NCBI GenBank assembly: GCA_903829565.1 | Contig: CAIKQM010000251.1 | Coordinates: forward strand, 1-14,952 | Origin: an uncultured Planctomycetota bacterium | GTDB taxonomy: Bacteria > Planctomycetota > UBA1135 > GCA-002686595 | Reading direction: 5' to 3' | Length of the DNA stretch: 14,952 bases | Shown here: one piece after another, positions 1-6,595 of the stretch | Layout of the letters: every line of letters starts with the position of its first letter | Numbering within the stretch: the stretch's first letter is position 1 | Notes under the pieces: generated by a model | Told to the model about the DNA's origin: nothing | What the model saw: only the letters and a program-made list of their open reading frames with translations | Database searches by the model: none | Program-made: the position numbers and the translations under genes

Positions 1-860
1 GTGCTCGGCCCGAGGGTGGCCAGGATCTCCAAGCCGCGTCGGCGCGCTTCACCGGCACGCATCAACAGCAGCGCCGCCGCTCCATCGGTGATGCCCGAGG
101 CATTGCCCGCCGTGACAGTGCCCTTCTTCTTGTCAAACACGGCCGGCAGCTTGGTCAGGCTCTCGATCGTCGTGTCGCCGCGCACGTGCTCGTCGGCATC
201 GACCAGCAGTTCGCCCTTCTTGGTCGGCACCTTGACCGGCACGATCTCGTCGCGGAACGCACCCGCGGCGATGGCGGCGGCGGCCTTCTGCTGGCTGCCG
301 AGCGCGAACGCATCTTGCTCGGCGCGCGGAATGCCCATGTCCTGGGCCAGCTTCTCGGCCGTTTCGCCCATCAGCATGTTCGCCAACGGACATCCGAATC
401 CGTCTTTGTACATAGCGTCGACGACGTCAGCGTGCCCAAGACGATATCCAGTCCGGAACTTGGGCAAGAAGAACGGCAAACCGCTCATGCTCTCGACCCC
501 GCCCGCGACCACGACCGAGGCGCGCCCGAGCACAATCGCCTCAGCACCCAACAGGATGCTCTTGAGGCCCGAACCGCAGGCCATGTTGACGGTCCACGCG
601 CAGCTTTCCTGGGCAATCCCCGCCCGGAAGGCGACTTGGCGCGCCACATTCGGACCGCCGCCGGCTTGACGACCATTGCCGAAGATCAGCTCATCGACCT
701 CAGCGCCTTGCACACCGGCGCGCTGCAACAGCTCGGCGACCAAGCCCGCACCCAAATCCGCGGCGCTCAGATCGGCAAACGCGCCGAGGTACTTGCCGAT
801 CGGCGTGCGCAGCGCGTGGGTCACGACGACGGCATCGTCGCCTTGCGGGAGTCGCATCAT
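1..860 (-). CDS. Thiolase (acetyl-CoA acetyltransferase family), 5' part; continues past the left edge
   Basis: The reverse complement from 860 reads as an open thiolase N-terminal part of 286 codons with no stop before the edge. The family condenses or cleaves acyl-CoA through an active-site cysteine, feeding beta-oxidation or acetoacetyl-CoA synthesis in the cytoplasm. Visible features are the opening TPIGKY/GAFADL block near residues 19-31, the NMACGSG nucleophile motif with catalytic Cys95, the VVAGGVESMSG segment around 120-130, and GTVTAGNASGITDGAAA close to the edge. The GHP histidine and second active cysteine lie outside the window. Two consecutive ATG codons (858-860 and 855-857) could both start it, and neither has a Shine-Dalgarno sequence. 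The gene is divergent from the operon starting at 1052. Substrate chain length cannot be told from this part. Confidence 0.93.
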   Translation of the reverse strand, partial: MMRLPQGDDAVVVTHALRTPIGKYLGAFADLSAADLGAGLVAELLQRAGVQGAEVDELIFGNGRQAGGGPNVARQVAFRAGIAQESCAWTVNMACGSGLKSILLGAEAIVLGRASVVVAGGVESMSGLPFFLPKFRTGYRLGHADVVDAMYKDGFGCPLANMLMGETAEKLAQDMGIPRAEQDAFALGSQQKAAAAIAAGAFRDEIVPVKVPTKKGELLVDADEHVRGDTTIESLTKLPAVFDKKKGTVTAGNASGITDGAAALLLMRAGEARRRGLEILATLGPS

Positions 861-905
861 GGTTGGGCGGAGGTGGGGACGGCGTAGGTGGAGCCCTTGG
901 ACGGC

Positions 906-928
906 ACCTACAGGATGACCTACAGGAT
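906..928. repeat. Tandem 11-bp direct repeat with 12-bp period in thiolase leader
   Basis: ACCTACAGGAT occurs at 906-916 and again, perfectly, at 918-928, about one helical turn apart. A complementary GTAGGTG lies at 884-890 and pairs with CACCTAC at 905-911. The unit is therefore repeated in tandem and is also partly inverted. The array sits between the thiolase start (860) and its candidate promoter (941-970). It could be a protein operator, or an RNA element in the thiolase leader in which either repeat copy pairs with the same downstream arm. Confidence 0.6.
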
Positions 929-940
929 TCTGGGGCAAAC

Positions 941-970
941 AGAATAGGAAGGGGGGGCGCAAGGGCGCAA
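941..970 (-). promoter_or_regulatory. Candidate sigma-70-type promoter for the thiolase gene
   Basis: On the minus strand TTGCGC (965-970) and TATTCT (941-946) are separated by 18 bp, which is a plausible -35/-10 pair. Transcription would start near 934, giving a leader of about 75 nt that includes the tandem repeat. The -35 box lies in an 8-bp tandem repeat GGGCGCAA (955-970). The prediction rests on hexamer similarity only. Confidence 0.35.
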
Positions 971-1015
971 GCGCGACTCCCCTCTTCCGAGTGCGGAGCG
1001 CTGGGTCTAGGCTCA

Positions 1016-1042
1016 GGGGGCGGCGAAGGCCTTCCCGCCCCT
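1016..1042 (+). promoter_or_regulatory. Strong GC hairpin directly upstream of the first operon's start codon
   Basis: The arms 1016-1027 and 1032-1042 pair over 11 bp, including one terminal G-T, with a single bulged C at 1024 and loop GGCC (1028-1031). The 3' arm ends 9 nt before the ATG at 1052, where a ribosome binding site would normally lie, and no Shine-Dalgarno sequence is seen there. A TAnnnT hexamer (TAGGCT, 1008-1013) just upstream could be a -10 box, so the transcript would begin almost at the hairpin. A role in translation control or transcript protection is inference. Confidence 0.4.
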
Positions 1043-1051
1043 ACCCCGACG

Positions 1052-1942
1052 ATGCCCCTCTCCGACCTCCAACGCCACGACTCGGCCGTCCGCACCCGTA
1101 CGGCTGCCTTGGTCAGCCTGCTGGGCGACGATTCCGAGCAGGTGCGCGACACCGTACGCAAGGAGCTCTTGGCCCTGCGCAAAGCGGCCTTGCCGGCGTT
1201 GAACGCGGCCACGCGCAGCACGGATGCGGCCACGCGCGGCCGGGCGCGCACCATCCGCGCCGAGTTGGGTCGCGAACGCATTCTGCGCGGGCTGTACCGC
1301 CAGTTGCTGCGCCCGCAGCCGCGTCTGGAGCGTGGTTTGCTGGCGTTGGCGCGCTTGGAGGATCCGCACTTGGATCCGCGCCCGCTGTGGCAAGAGCTTG
1401 ACGCCATGGCGCATGTGGTGGGCGCGCGGGCGCGCCTTTCAGGGGATGCGACCGAACGTGCGCTGGCCTTGTCGGATCACTTGGGCAAGACGCTGGGCTT
1501 TGGTGGCAGCAAGGGCAACTACCACGACGCGTGCAACATTCACCTGCACACAGCTCTGCGCGCGCGCCAAGGCATGCCCTTGACGATGTGCGCGATCTGG
1601 AGCTTTGTGGCCAAACGTGCCGGTGTGCGCACGGGTCTCATTCCCTTGCCGGGCCATGTGATGCTGCGTGTGCATGGCGAAAGCAACGCCGTGATCATCG
1701 ACCCGTACCACAAAGGTGTGGTGCGCTCGGACCGCGATCTCAAGCGCTACCTGCGCGAGAACGGCGTGAACTTTGATCCGGCGTACTTGCGCGATGCACC
1801 CGAAGGCGTGTTCTTGCGCCGCCAAGTGGCCAATCTGGCGCGCAGCACAGAGCTGCGCGGACTCCACACACAATCACGCGAGCTGATGAAAGCGCTCGCG
1901 TTCTTGGAACGGCGCTCGGTGCGCGTTGCCAAGACGACTTGA
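1052..1942 (+). CDS. SirB1-family protein with transglutaminase-like fold and N-terminal helical repeats
   Basis: This 296-residue protein has two parts. Residues 1-90 are a helical, HEAT-like stretch (ALVSLLGDD, VRKELLALRKAALPAL). Residues about 95-290 match the SirB1/transglutaminase-like core: GNYHDACNIHLHTALRARQG around 155-175, then MPLTMCAIW, and PGHVMLRV with PGH at 200-202, followed by AVIIDPYHKG. Family members are widespread in bacteria, and their biochemical role is poorly defined; activity is not established. The ATG at 1052 was chosen because upstream in-frame sequence is low-complexity Gly/Arg/Pro and because the domain begins shortly after. No signal peptide is seen, so the protein is probably cytoplasmic. 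It is the first gene of a five-gene operon, and the next gene begins 10 bp after its stop. Confidence 0.85.
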   Translation: MPLSDLQRHDSAVRTRTAALVSLLGDDSEQVRDTVRKELLALRKAALPALNAATRSTDAATRGRARTIRAELGRERILRGLYRQLLRPQPRLERGLLALARLEDPHLDPRPLWQELDAMAHVVGARARLSGDATERALALSDHLGKTLGFGGSKGNYHDACNIHLHTALRARQGMPLTMCAIWSFVAKRAGVRTGLIPLPGHVMLRVHGESNAVIIDPYHKGVVRSDRDLKRYLRENGVNFDPAYLRDAPEGVFLRRQVANLARSTELRGLHTQSRELMKALAFLERRSVRVAKTT

Positions 1943-1952
1943 CAAGCACAGC

Positions 1953-2591
1953 ATGGGCGAAGCACCTGCATCTCATGGTGGCACGCTCCAAGGGGCGATC
2001 GTGCCGGTGTTTCCGCTGCCGAATGTGCTGCTGTACCCGGGCTGTGTGATGCCGCTGCACATCTTCGAGCCGCGTTACCGGCAGATGATCGAGGACTTGC
2101 TCGACCGCAGCGGACGCATCGCCATGGGGTGCATCGTGGAAGGTGAACTTGACGAAGCCGGACGGCCGCAAGTGCATCCGATCGCAGGCTTGGGCGAGAT
2201 TGCGCGCCACGAGCGGCTGCCCGACGGGCGCTACTTGGTGTGGTTGATTGGCTTGACTCGCGCACGCTTGCACGAGGTGCCCAGCGAGCGCCTCTATCGC
2301 ACGGCGCGCGTGGAAACACTCGAGGACTTTGTCGCTTCGGCAGAGTCGGAAACGCGCTTGCGGCCCAAGGTGCAAGCAGCACTCGTGACGCGCGTGCGCG
2401 AACAAATCGAGCTGCCGCGCCAGATGCCGTTCGGGCACCTCGTCGACCTGTTGTTGCAGCGCTTGCCGCTGGGAGGCTCCCAGATGCGCGCGTTGTATTC
2501 CGAGCTGTCCGTCGAACGCCGTGCGGAAGGCGCGCTCGCAGCGCACGAGTTGCTGCCGCGCGTGTACCCCGAAGCTCCTGATGCCGGCTGA
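1953..2591 (+). CDS. Stand-alone LON N-terminal (substrate-binding) domain protein
   Basis: This 212-residue protein consists of the LON substrate-binding domain alone. The diagnostic start is VFPLPNVLLYPGCVMPLHIF followed by EPRYRQMIEDLL (residues 19-50). RIAMGCI and the GLGEIARHERLPDGRYLVWLIGLTRARL block follow at about 55-110. A helical C-terminal half covers about 125-200. There is no AAA+ ATPase or Ser-Lys protease domain, so it is not Lon itself. Stand-alone versions are common and are thought to bind proteins or peptides, but function is not known for most. I prefer ATG 1953 to the in-frame TTG at 1926, because the TTG lies inside the preceding gene and adds a basic, non-conserved tail. 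The 3' end overlaps the next gene by 11 bp, indicating translational coupling. Confidence 0.9.
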   Translation: MGEAPASHGGTLQGAIVPVFPLPNVLLYPGCVMPLHIFEPRYRQMIEDLLDRSGRIAMGCIVEGELDEAGRPQVHPIAGLGEIARHERLPDGRYLVWLIGLTRARLHEVPSERLYRTARVETLEDFVASAESETRLRPKVQAALVTRVREQIELPRQMPFGHLVDLLLQRLPLGGSQMRALYSELSVERRAEGALAAHELLPRVYPEAPDAG

Positions 2592-4083
2592 CCACGAGGG
2601 TGAGCGCGGGCCTGCCGCCCGTGCGCCGGAGTTCCCGCAAGGACTCGCGTGGCTGAATGTGCCTGCTCCGTTGTCGCTGCAGCAACTGCGCGGACAACCG
2701 GTCGTGGTGTCCTTCTTCAATGGTGGCGGCATCACCAGCCTGCACCACGCCGAACAGGTGCGACGTGTGCACCAAAGCCTGCACGATCGCATCACCGTGA
2801 TCGGGGTGCATACACCGAAGTTCCCCGGCGAAGCGGGACTCGCGGCGGCGCGCGAAACGATCCTACGCTTGGGACTGGAGCATCCCGTGGTGGTCGATCC
2901 CGCGCGGGAGGCGTGGAATGCATGGGGCGCGCGTGCGTGGCCGACCACGATGGTGATCGATCCGCGCGGCGTCGTGGTCGCCAGAGCGACCGGTGCCATC
3001 GATGCGCTGCGCTTTGCCCAAGCGCTGTCCAAAGATCTTGACACATGGCAGGCGGAGGGCGTGCTGCGCGCAGTCGAGCACGCGACACGCCTAGAAACCG
3101 CGCGCGAACACCCGCATGTGTTGCGCTATCCGTCCAAGTTGCTGCTCGTGTCGCAAGCCTTCTTGTATGTGGCGGACAGCGGGCACCACCGTGTGTTGGA
3201 ACTGGAACTCGATCCACAGCACGCCGCCGAAGCACGCGTGCGCCGCATCTTTGGTTCGGGTGAGCGCGGGCTGGTGGACGGCGAACCCGAACAAGCACGC
3301 TGGGACAACCCGCGCGGCATGGCTCTGGTTGGACGACGCTTGATGGTGGCGGATGCAGGCAATCACTGCGTGCGCGCCGTTGATCTGGATACGGGGCATG
3401 TCACCACGGTCGCTGGCACAGGCGAGGCTGGCCAGCAGGCAGTGCGTCCCGGACATCCGTTGCGCACAGCACTGCGTTCTCCGTGGGCTTTGTGGTGGGA
3501 CCGGCCGCGGCTGTACATCGCGCTCGCGGGCGGCCATCAGCTCGCATGGATCGAGAGCGATGAGCTGGTGCCCTTTCTGGGCCATGGCCGCGAAGCGTGG
3601 AGCGATGGTCCTGCTCCGGAAGCGGGCTTTGCACAGCCGAGCGATCTGGCTGGCGATGGACGCGGCTTGTATGTGGTCGATGCGCAAAGCTCGGCCGTGC
3701 GCCGCATCAACTTGATTGGTCGTCCGAGTGTCGAGACCTTGGTGGGCGCAGGCTTGGATCAATGGGGCGATGAAGATGGCACGGGGGAAACCGTCCGCCT
3801 CCAGCATCCCACGGGGCTGGTGTATGACGGTTTGCTCTATGCGTCGGACACCTACAACCACAAGATCAAGCAGATGGACCCTACATCGCGCCGCATGACG
3901 CGCTTGGCAGGCAGCGGCGAACGAGGCCACGCCGACGGACGCTTTGTGCACGCCAAGTTCCATGCGCCTGATGGTCTCGCAGTGCGCGACCGGACCCTGT
4001 ATGTCGCCGACTCCGGCAACCATGTGTTGCGCGTCTTGGACTTACGACACCTCGAAGTGCGCACGCTCGTCGTGCACGACTGA
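2581..4083 (+). CDS. NHLRC2-like protein: thioredoxin-like domain plus NHL beta-propeller, active-site cysteines absent
   Basis: This 500-residue protein has a thioredoxin-like domain (about 20-160) and a six-bladed NHL propeller (about 175-500). The first part contains VVVSFFNGGGITSLHHA (41-57), VIGVHTPKFPGEA, and WPTTMVIDPRG, the usual cis-proline region. Propeller repeats include LYVADSGHHRVLELELD, LMVADAGNHCVRAVD, LYVVDAQSSAVRRIN, LYASDTYNHKIKQMD and a last LYVADSGNHVLRVLD. The architecture matches the NHLRC2 family, where the site is CCINC. Here Gly49, Gly50 and Ser53 replace the cysteines, so dithiol redox chemistry at this site is not possible. The ATG at 2581 is chosen because it gives coupling with the upstream stop and leaves the domain intact; an earlier in-frame start at 2521 would lie deep in the LON gene. 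No signal peptide is seen. A scaffold or binding role is inference. Confidence 0.9.
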   Translation: MPADHEGERGPAARAPEFPQGLAWLNVPAPLSLQQLRGQPVVVSFFNGGGITSLHHAEQVRRVHQSLHDRITVIGVHTPKFPGEAGLAAARETILRLGLEHPVVVDPAREAWNAWGARAWPTTMVIDPRGVVVARATGAIDALRFAQALSKDLDTWQAEGVLRAVEHATRLETAREHPHVLRYPSKLLLVSQAFLYVADSGHHRVLELELDPQHAAEARVRRIFGSGERGLVDGEPEQARWDNPRGMALVGRRLMVADAGNHCVRAVDLDTGHVTTVAGTGEAGQQAVRPGHPLRTALRSPWALWWDRPRLYIALAGGHQLAWIESDELVPFLGHGREAWSDGPAPEAGFAQPSDLAGDGRGLYVVDAQSSAVRRINLIGRPSVETLVGAGLDQWGDEDGTGETVRLQHPTGLVYDGLLYASDTYNHKIKQMDPTSRRMTRLAGSGERGHADGRFVHAKFHAPDGLAVRDRTLYVADSGNHVLRVLDLRHLEVRTLVVHD

Positions 4084-4099
4084 CAAGAAAACTGGACAC

Positions 4100-4561
4100 A
4101 TGCTTCCCGCCACAGCCATTTTCAGCCTCGTTGCCATCGAACGCCTGCCCGACATGTGCGCAGCCGCCGAGTCCAAGACGCTCGCGGAATGGCGCAAAGC
4201 CAACGCGAAAACAGCGGCGCAATACGCCCGCGACGGCTGGCTGGTGGCTGCGGCACTGGGCTACCTGGACGAAGCCGGCGATGTGAACCTGACGTCTAGC
4301 GAACATGACGAACACGCGGCGCGCTTGTCCGAAGCATTGGACGGACAAAGCTTCGTTTTGACGGCCGCGCACAAGGCCGAGCACTATGAAGACCTCGATC
4401 TGGAGGCCTTTGACCGCGAGGAGCTGCAAGCCTGGTACGAAGAGCTGAACGGCGAGGCGACACCGGGCATCGGGGCGCATGTGCTCGATGCGATCCGAGC
4501 CCTGCGCGAAGCGTTGAGCAAGACCGATGCGGCCAAGGTCGTGGTCGTCACGATTACTTGA
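4100..4561 (+). CDS. Hypothetical protein, 153 residues, acidic and helical
   Basis: I do not recognise a family. The reading frame starts at ATG 4100, 16 bp after the NHLRC2-like stop, and ends one base before the next ATG, so it is placed as a real operon member. The protein is predicted soluble, with no signal peptide or membrane segment. The first half is Ala-rich (SKTLAEWRKANAKTAAQYAR, then WLVAAALGYLDEAGD). The middle is acidic (EHYEDLDLEAFDREELQAWY, about 95-114), then PGIGAHVLDAIRALREAL, and it closes with a strand-like KVVVVTIT. The frame continues open upstream through the previous gene to 3944, but that part reads as a shadow. No function is assigned. Confidence 0.75.
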   Translation: MLPATAIFSLVAIERLPDMCAAAESKTLAEWRKANAKTAAQYARDGWLVAAALGYLDEAGDVNLTSSEHDEHAARLSEALDGQSFVLTAAHKAEHYEDLDLEAFDREELQAWYEELNGEATPGIGAHVLDAIRALREALSKTDAAKVVVVTIT

Positions 4562-4562
4562 C

Positions 4563-5045
4563 ATGCTCCAGCGCGGTCTCGCCTTCATCGCCGGCGCGCT
4601 GCTGCTGTGGTTCGTAGCGCAGCGTTTGATCTTGGCGCTGGCGTCGGATGAGACGCGCATTCGCATGGCCCTCTCGGAAGGCTGTGCGGCCTACGGGGAG
4701 GCGCGCGCCCGACCGATCATGGAGTTGTTGTCCCCGGCGTGGCGCGACCCGAGCGGGGCTACACGCGACGATGTGCTGGCATGGTTGGGGGCGCAGTTCC
4801 TGACCGAGCGCGACCGCGCCACGGGCCTGTTTCCGCGCATCGCCACCATCCCCGCGGAGTCGTTGACCGTGACGGTCGAGGAAGCCGGCGGCACGGCGCA
4901 GGCTGTGTTTGAGCTCCTGCTGCTGCGGCGGCGGGACGAAGCGCTCGTGTGGCGCGTGCATGTGCAAAGCGACTGGCGCGAGGAGGATGGCGCCTGGGTG
5001 GTGACCGGCGCGGATTGGCGCACCCTCGAGGGCCGCCAGCCCTAG
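4563..5045 (+). CDS. Membrane-anchored NTF2/SnoaL-like protein
   Basis: This 160-residue protein has one N-terminal hydrophobic helix (about residues 6-25, GLAFIAGALLLWFVAQRLIL) after a short basic start. An alpha+beta domain follows: a helix with LSEGCAAYGEARARPIMELL, then LFPRIATIPAESLTVTVEE, then long strands (AQAVFELLLLRRRDEALVWRVHV) and a closing GAWVVTGADWRTLEG. This pattern resembles the NTF2-like cone fold seen in many small bacterial proteins that bind ligands or act as accessory subunits; no catalytic residues can be pointed to. It is the last gene of the first operon, beginning one base after the previous stop, and it ends in tandem stops TAGTAA. The anchor places the domain probably outside the cytoplasmic membrane. 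Family call is by pattern only. Confidence 0.7.
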   Translation: MLQRGLAFIAGALLLWFVAQRLILALASDETRIRMALSEGCAAYGEARARPIMELLSPAWRDPSGATRDDVLAWLGAQFLTERDRATGLFPRIATIPAESLTVTVEEAGGTAQAVFELLLLRRRDEALVWRVHVQSDWREEDGAWVVTGADWRTLEGRQP

Positions 5046-5066
5046 TAACCGGGCCCCAAAAGACCG

Positions 5067-5101
5067 GAGGCCGCGTTCGAGTCGGGGTCGAACACGGCCT
5101 C
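5067..5101 (+). terminator. Terminator-like hairpin after the first operon
   Basis: Arms 5067-5080 and 5088-5101 form a 14-bp stem with one C-A mismatch and a 7-nt loop (GTCGGGG). It lies 21 nt after the TAG at 5043-5045. No U-tract follows, so it is not a textbook intrinsic terminator; it may stop transcription weakly, need a factor, or protect the mRNA 3' end. Confidence 0.5.
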
Positions 5102-5214
5102 AAGCTGGATGCGGCCAACCCTGCGAGCTCCACGGGACCATTTCCCGCGAAGTCCGTTCCCATCGTTTTCTTCTCGTCTCCAGTTCCATGGAGCCCGAGG
5201 GTTAGCCGCGTGTG

Positions 5215-5345
5215 CTATGCAGAATCTATTCCATGCAGTCCTTAAGCAGGCATGTACTCAAGCTCACGACACCCCAATGCGTTACGAATACATAACTTAT
5301 GACAGAATGTACGAAATCGCAATTAAAACATACCGCTCTACATCT
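5215..5345. other. AT-rich intergenic island
   Basis: The gap 5046-5403 (358 bp) has no gene I can support. Within it, composition drops sharply: the 70 bases 5271-5340 contain 26 G+C (37%), against clearly GC-rich flanking genes. It holds a short palindrome CATAA-C-TTATG (5291-5301) and an inverted pair CATGC/GCATG (5232-5236, 5250-5254). It lies upstream of the second operon's promoter and may be regulatory or a remnant of foreign DNA. Open frames through it have no family resemblance. Confidence 0.6.
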
Positions 5346-5366
5346 CGCCCCCCTTTGACTGCCCAG

Positions 5367-5379
5367 TCCAGAGTCTGGA
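5367..5379. promoter_or_regulatory. Operator-like palindrome TCCAGA-G-TCTGGA upstream of the second operon
   Basis: A perfect 6+1+6 palindrome occupies -37 to -25 relative to the ATG at 5404. That covers the place where a -35 element would sit if transcription starts at the ATG. It could bind a dimeric regulator; this is inference from symmetry and position. Confidence 0.4.
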
Positions 5380-5391
5380 TCCCCCGTGCGG

Positions 5392-5397
5392 TACTCT
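5392..5397 (+). promoter_or_regulatory. Candidate leaderless -10 box TACTCT for the second operon
   Basis: TACTCT fits TAnnnT and ends exactly 6 nt before ATG 5404, so the start codon would coincide with the transcription start. No Shine-Dalgarno sequence precedes the ATG. The same placement is found before the gene at 12698. Confidence 0.4.
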
Positions 5398-5403
5398 GTT
5401 CGC

Positions 5404-5823
5404 ATGCCGACCCGCCGTCTCGATCCCCAAGCGTCCCACACCCTCGTCACCCAAGGCTGGACCTACCTCGATGTGCGCACCGTCGAAGAGTACGCAGCCG
5501 GCCACCCCAGCGGCGCTTGGAACATCCCCGTGATGCTGCGCGGCGGGATGGGCATGGAGCCCAATCCGACCTTCGTGGCGGCCGTGCAACGCCACTTCGC
5601 GCCCGGCACCAAGCTCGTGGTGGGCTGTGCGTCAGGCCGTCGCAGCACGCGCGCCTGCGAGCTGCTCACGGCCGCCGGCTACAGCGAACTGGTCGATGTG
5701 GCGGGCGGTTTCGCTGGCGGGCAACAGGCCGACGGTTCGCCGCAGCCAGGCTGGCAAGAGTGCGGCCTCCCCTGTTCGACCAAAGCGGAACCCGAGCGCA
5801 CATGGGATCGGCTGAAGAGCTGA
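5404..5823 (+). CDS. Rhodanese-like sulfurtransferase (single domain)
   Basis: This 139-residue protein is a single rhodanese domain, which passes sulfane sulfur as a cysteine persulfide. The start YLDVRTVEEYAAGHPSGAWNIP (21-42) holds the conserved DVR and GHxxGAxNIP motifs. The active loop is CASGRR with catalytic Cys75, followed by RACELLTAAGY and DVAGGFAG. The length is typical of small GlpE/plant-STR-type rhodaneses. The C-terminus carries two extra cysteines (ECGLPC), unusual but not diagnostic. ATG 5404 is preferred over GTG 5386, which would place the start in the presumed promoter. It is the first gene of the second operon; its last 22 bp overlap the ABC ATPase gene in a different frame. 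The natural sulfur acceptor cannot be inferred from sequence. Confidence 0.92.
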   Translation: MPTRRLDPQASHTLVTQGWTYLDVRTVEEYAAGHPSGAWNIPVMLRGGMGMEPNPTFVAAVQRHFAPGTKLVVGCASGRRSTRACELLTAAGYSELVDVAGGFAGGQQADGSPQPGWQECGLPCSTKAEPERTWDRLKS

Positions 5824-6590
5824 CACCGGCCGTCGAGCTGCGCGGCTTCACCAAGCGCTACGCAGGGCGCTGTGTGGTCAACGATCTGCACCTCGCGGTG
5901 CAACGCGGCCAAATTGTGGGCTACTTGGGGCGCAACGGCGCAGGGAAGTCGACCACGATCAAGGCGCTGATGGGCTTTCTTGACTCGTGGGAAGGCGAGG
6001 TGCGCGTGCTGGGGCTCGACCCCCGCACACAGGCGACCGAGATCAAGGCTCTCGTCGGCTATGTGCCGGAGAACGCGGCGCTCTACGAACAGCTGACTGT
6101 GGCCGAGCATGTGTTGCTCGTGGCGCGCTTGTTTGCGCTCGATGCGGTGGTGGCGCGCACGCGCGCCGAATCGTTGCTCGCCGGTTTTGATTTGCTGGAT
6201 CGTGTCGATGCACGCATTGGCTCGCTCTCCAAGGGCATGCGTCAAAAGCTCTTGATCACCTCCGCGCTGCTCCATGCGCCCAAAGTGCTGTTCCTCGATG
6301 AGCCGCTCTCAGGGCTCGACGCGCATGCTGCTGTGTTGGTCAAGAAGCTGCTGCGCGCCATGGCCGACCGGGGCATGACGATCTTCTACTCCAGCCATGC
6401 GCTCGATGTGGTCCAGCAGGTGTGTGATCGCATCATCATTCTGGATGAAGGCAAGGTGGTGGCCGCCGGTAGCTATGACGAGTTGGCGCGCACGAATGGC
6501 GCGCGCAACTTGGAAGGGCTGTTCACGCAGCTAACCGATCGCGGCGATGAAGAGTCGCGTCTCGCGCACATCCTGCAGGGCTTGAGCTGA
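5802..6590 (+). CDS. ABC transporter ATP-binding protein (ABC-2/export type)
   Basis: This 262-residue ATPase powers transport together with the permease encoded next. All core motifs are present: Walker A GRNGAGKST (43-51, Lys49), a Q-loop region near VGYVPENAALYEQLT, signature LSKGMRQ (142-148), Walker B VLFLDEP with Asp166 and Glu167, D-loop SGLD, and H-loop His199 in YSSHALDVV. The sequence type resembles CcmA-like ATPases of exporters with separate membrane subunits. ATG 5802 lies inside the rhodanese 3' end; it is the only Met upstream of the domain in a suitable place, and the overlap suggests coupling. The same frame is open back to 5109, but the added sequence is Arg/Pro-rich shadow of the rhodanese gene. 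The substrate is unknown. Confidence 0.95.
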   Translation: MGSAEELTPAVELRGFTKRYAGRCVVNDLHLAVQRGQIVGYLGRNGAGKSTTIKALMGFLDSWEGEVRVLGLDPRTQATEIKALVGYVPENAALYEQLTVAEHVLLVARLFALDAVVARTRAESLLAGFDLLDRVDARIGSLSKGMRQKLLITSALLHAPKVLFLDEPLSGLDAHAAVLVKKLLRAMADRGMTIFYSSHALDVVQQVCDRIIILDEGKVVAAGSYDELARTNGARNLEGLFTQLTDRGDEESRLAHILQGLS

Positions 6591-6595
6591 GACCC

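Noticed and set aside
1..887. Long plus-strand open frames over 1-887
   Set aside because: They are antisense to the thiolase gene, whose reverse-strand translation carries clear family motifs. The plus-strand products are low-complexity and resemble nothing.
5050..5100. Possible tRNA, suggested by TTCGAGT in a GC-rich stem
   Set aside because: No matching acceptor, D or anticodon stems can be built. The sequence forms a long simple hairpin instead.
5109..5801. Open frame extending the ABC ATPase upstream by 231 codons through the rhodanese gene and the AT-rich island
   Set aside because: The added sequence over the rhodanese gene is Arg/Pro/His-rich shadow coding, the ABC domain starts right after ATG 5802, and the rhodanese in the other frame has all its motifs. 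Lack of stops over the short AT-rich part can be chance.
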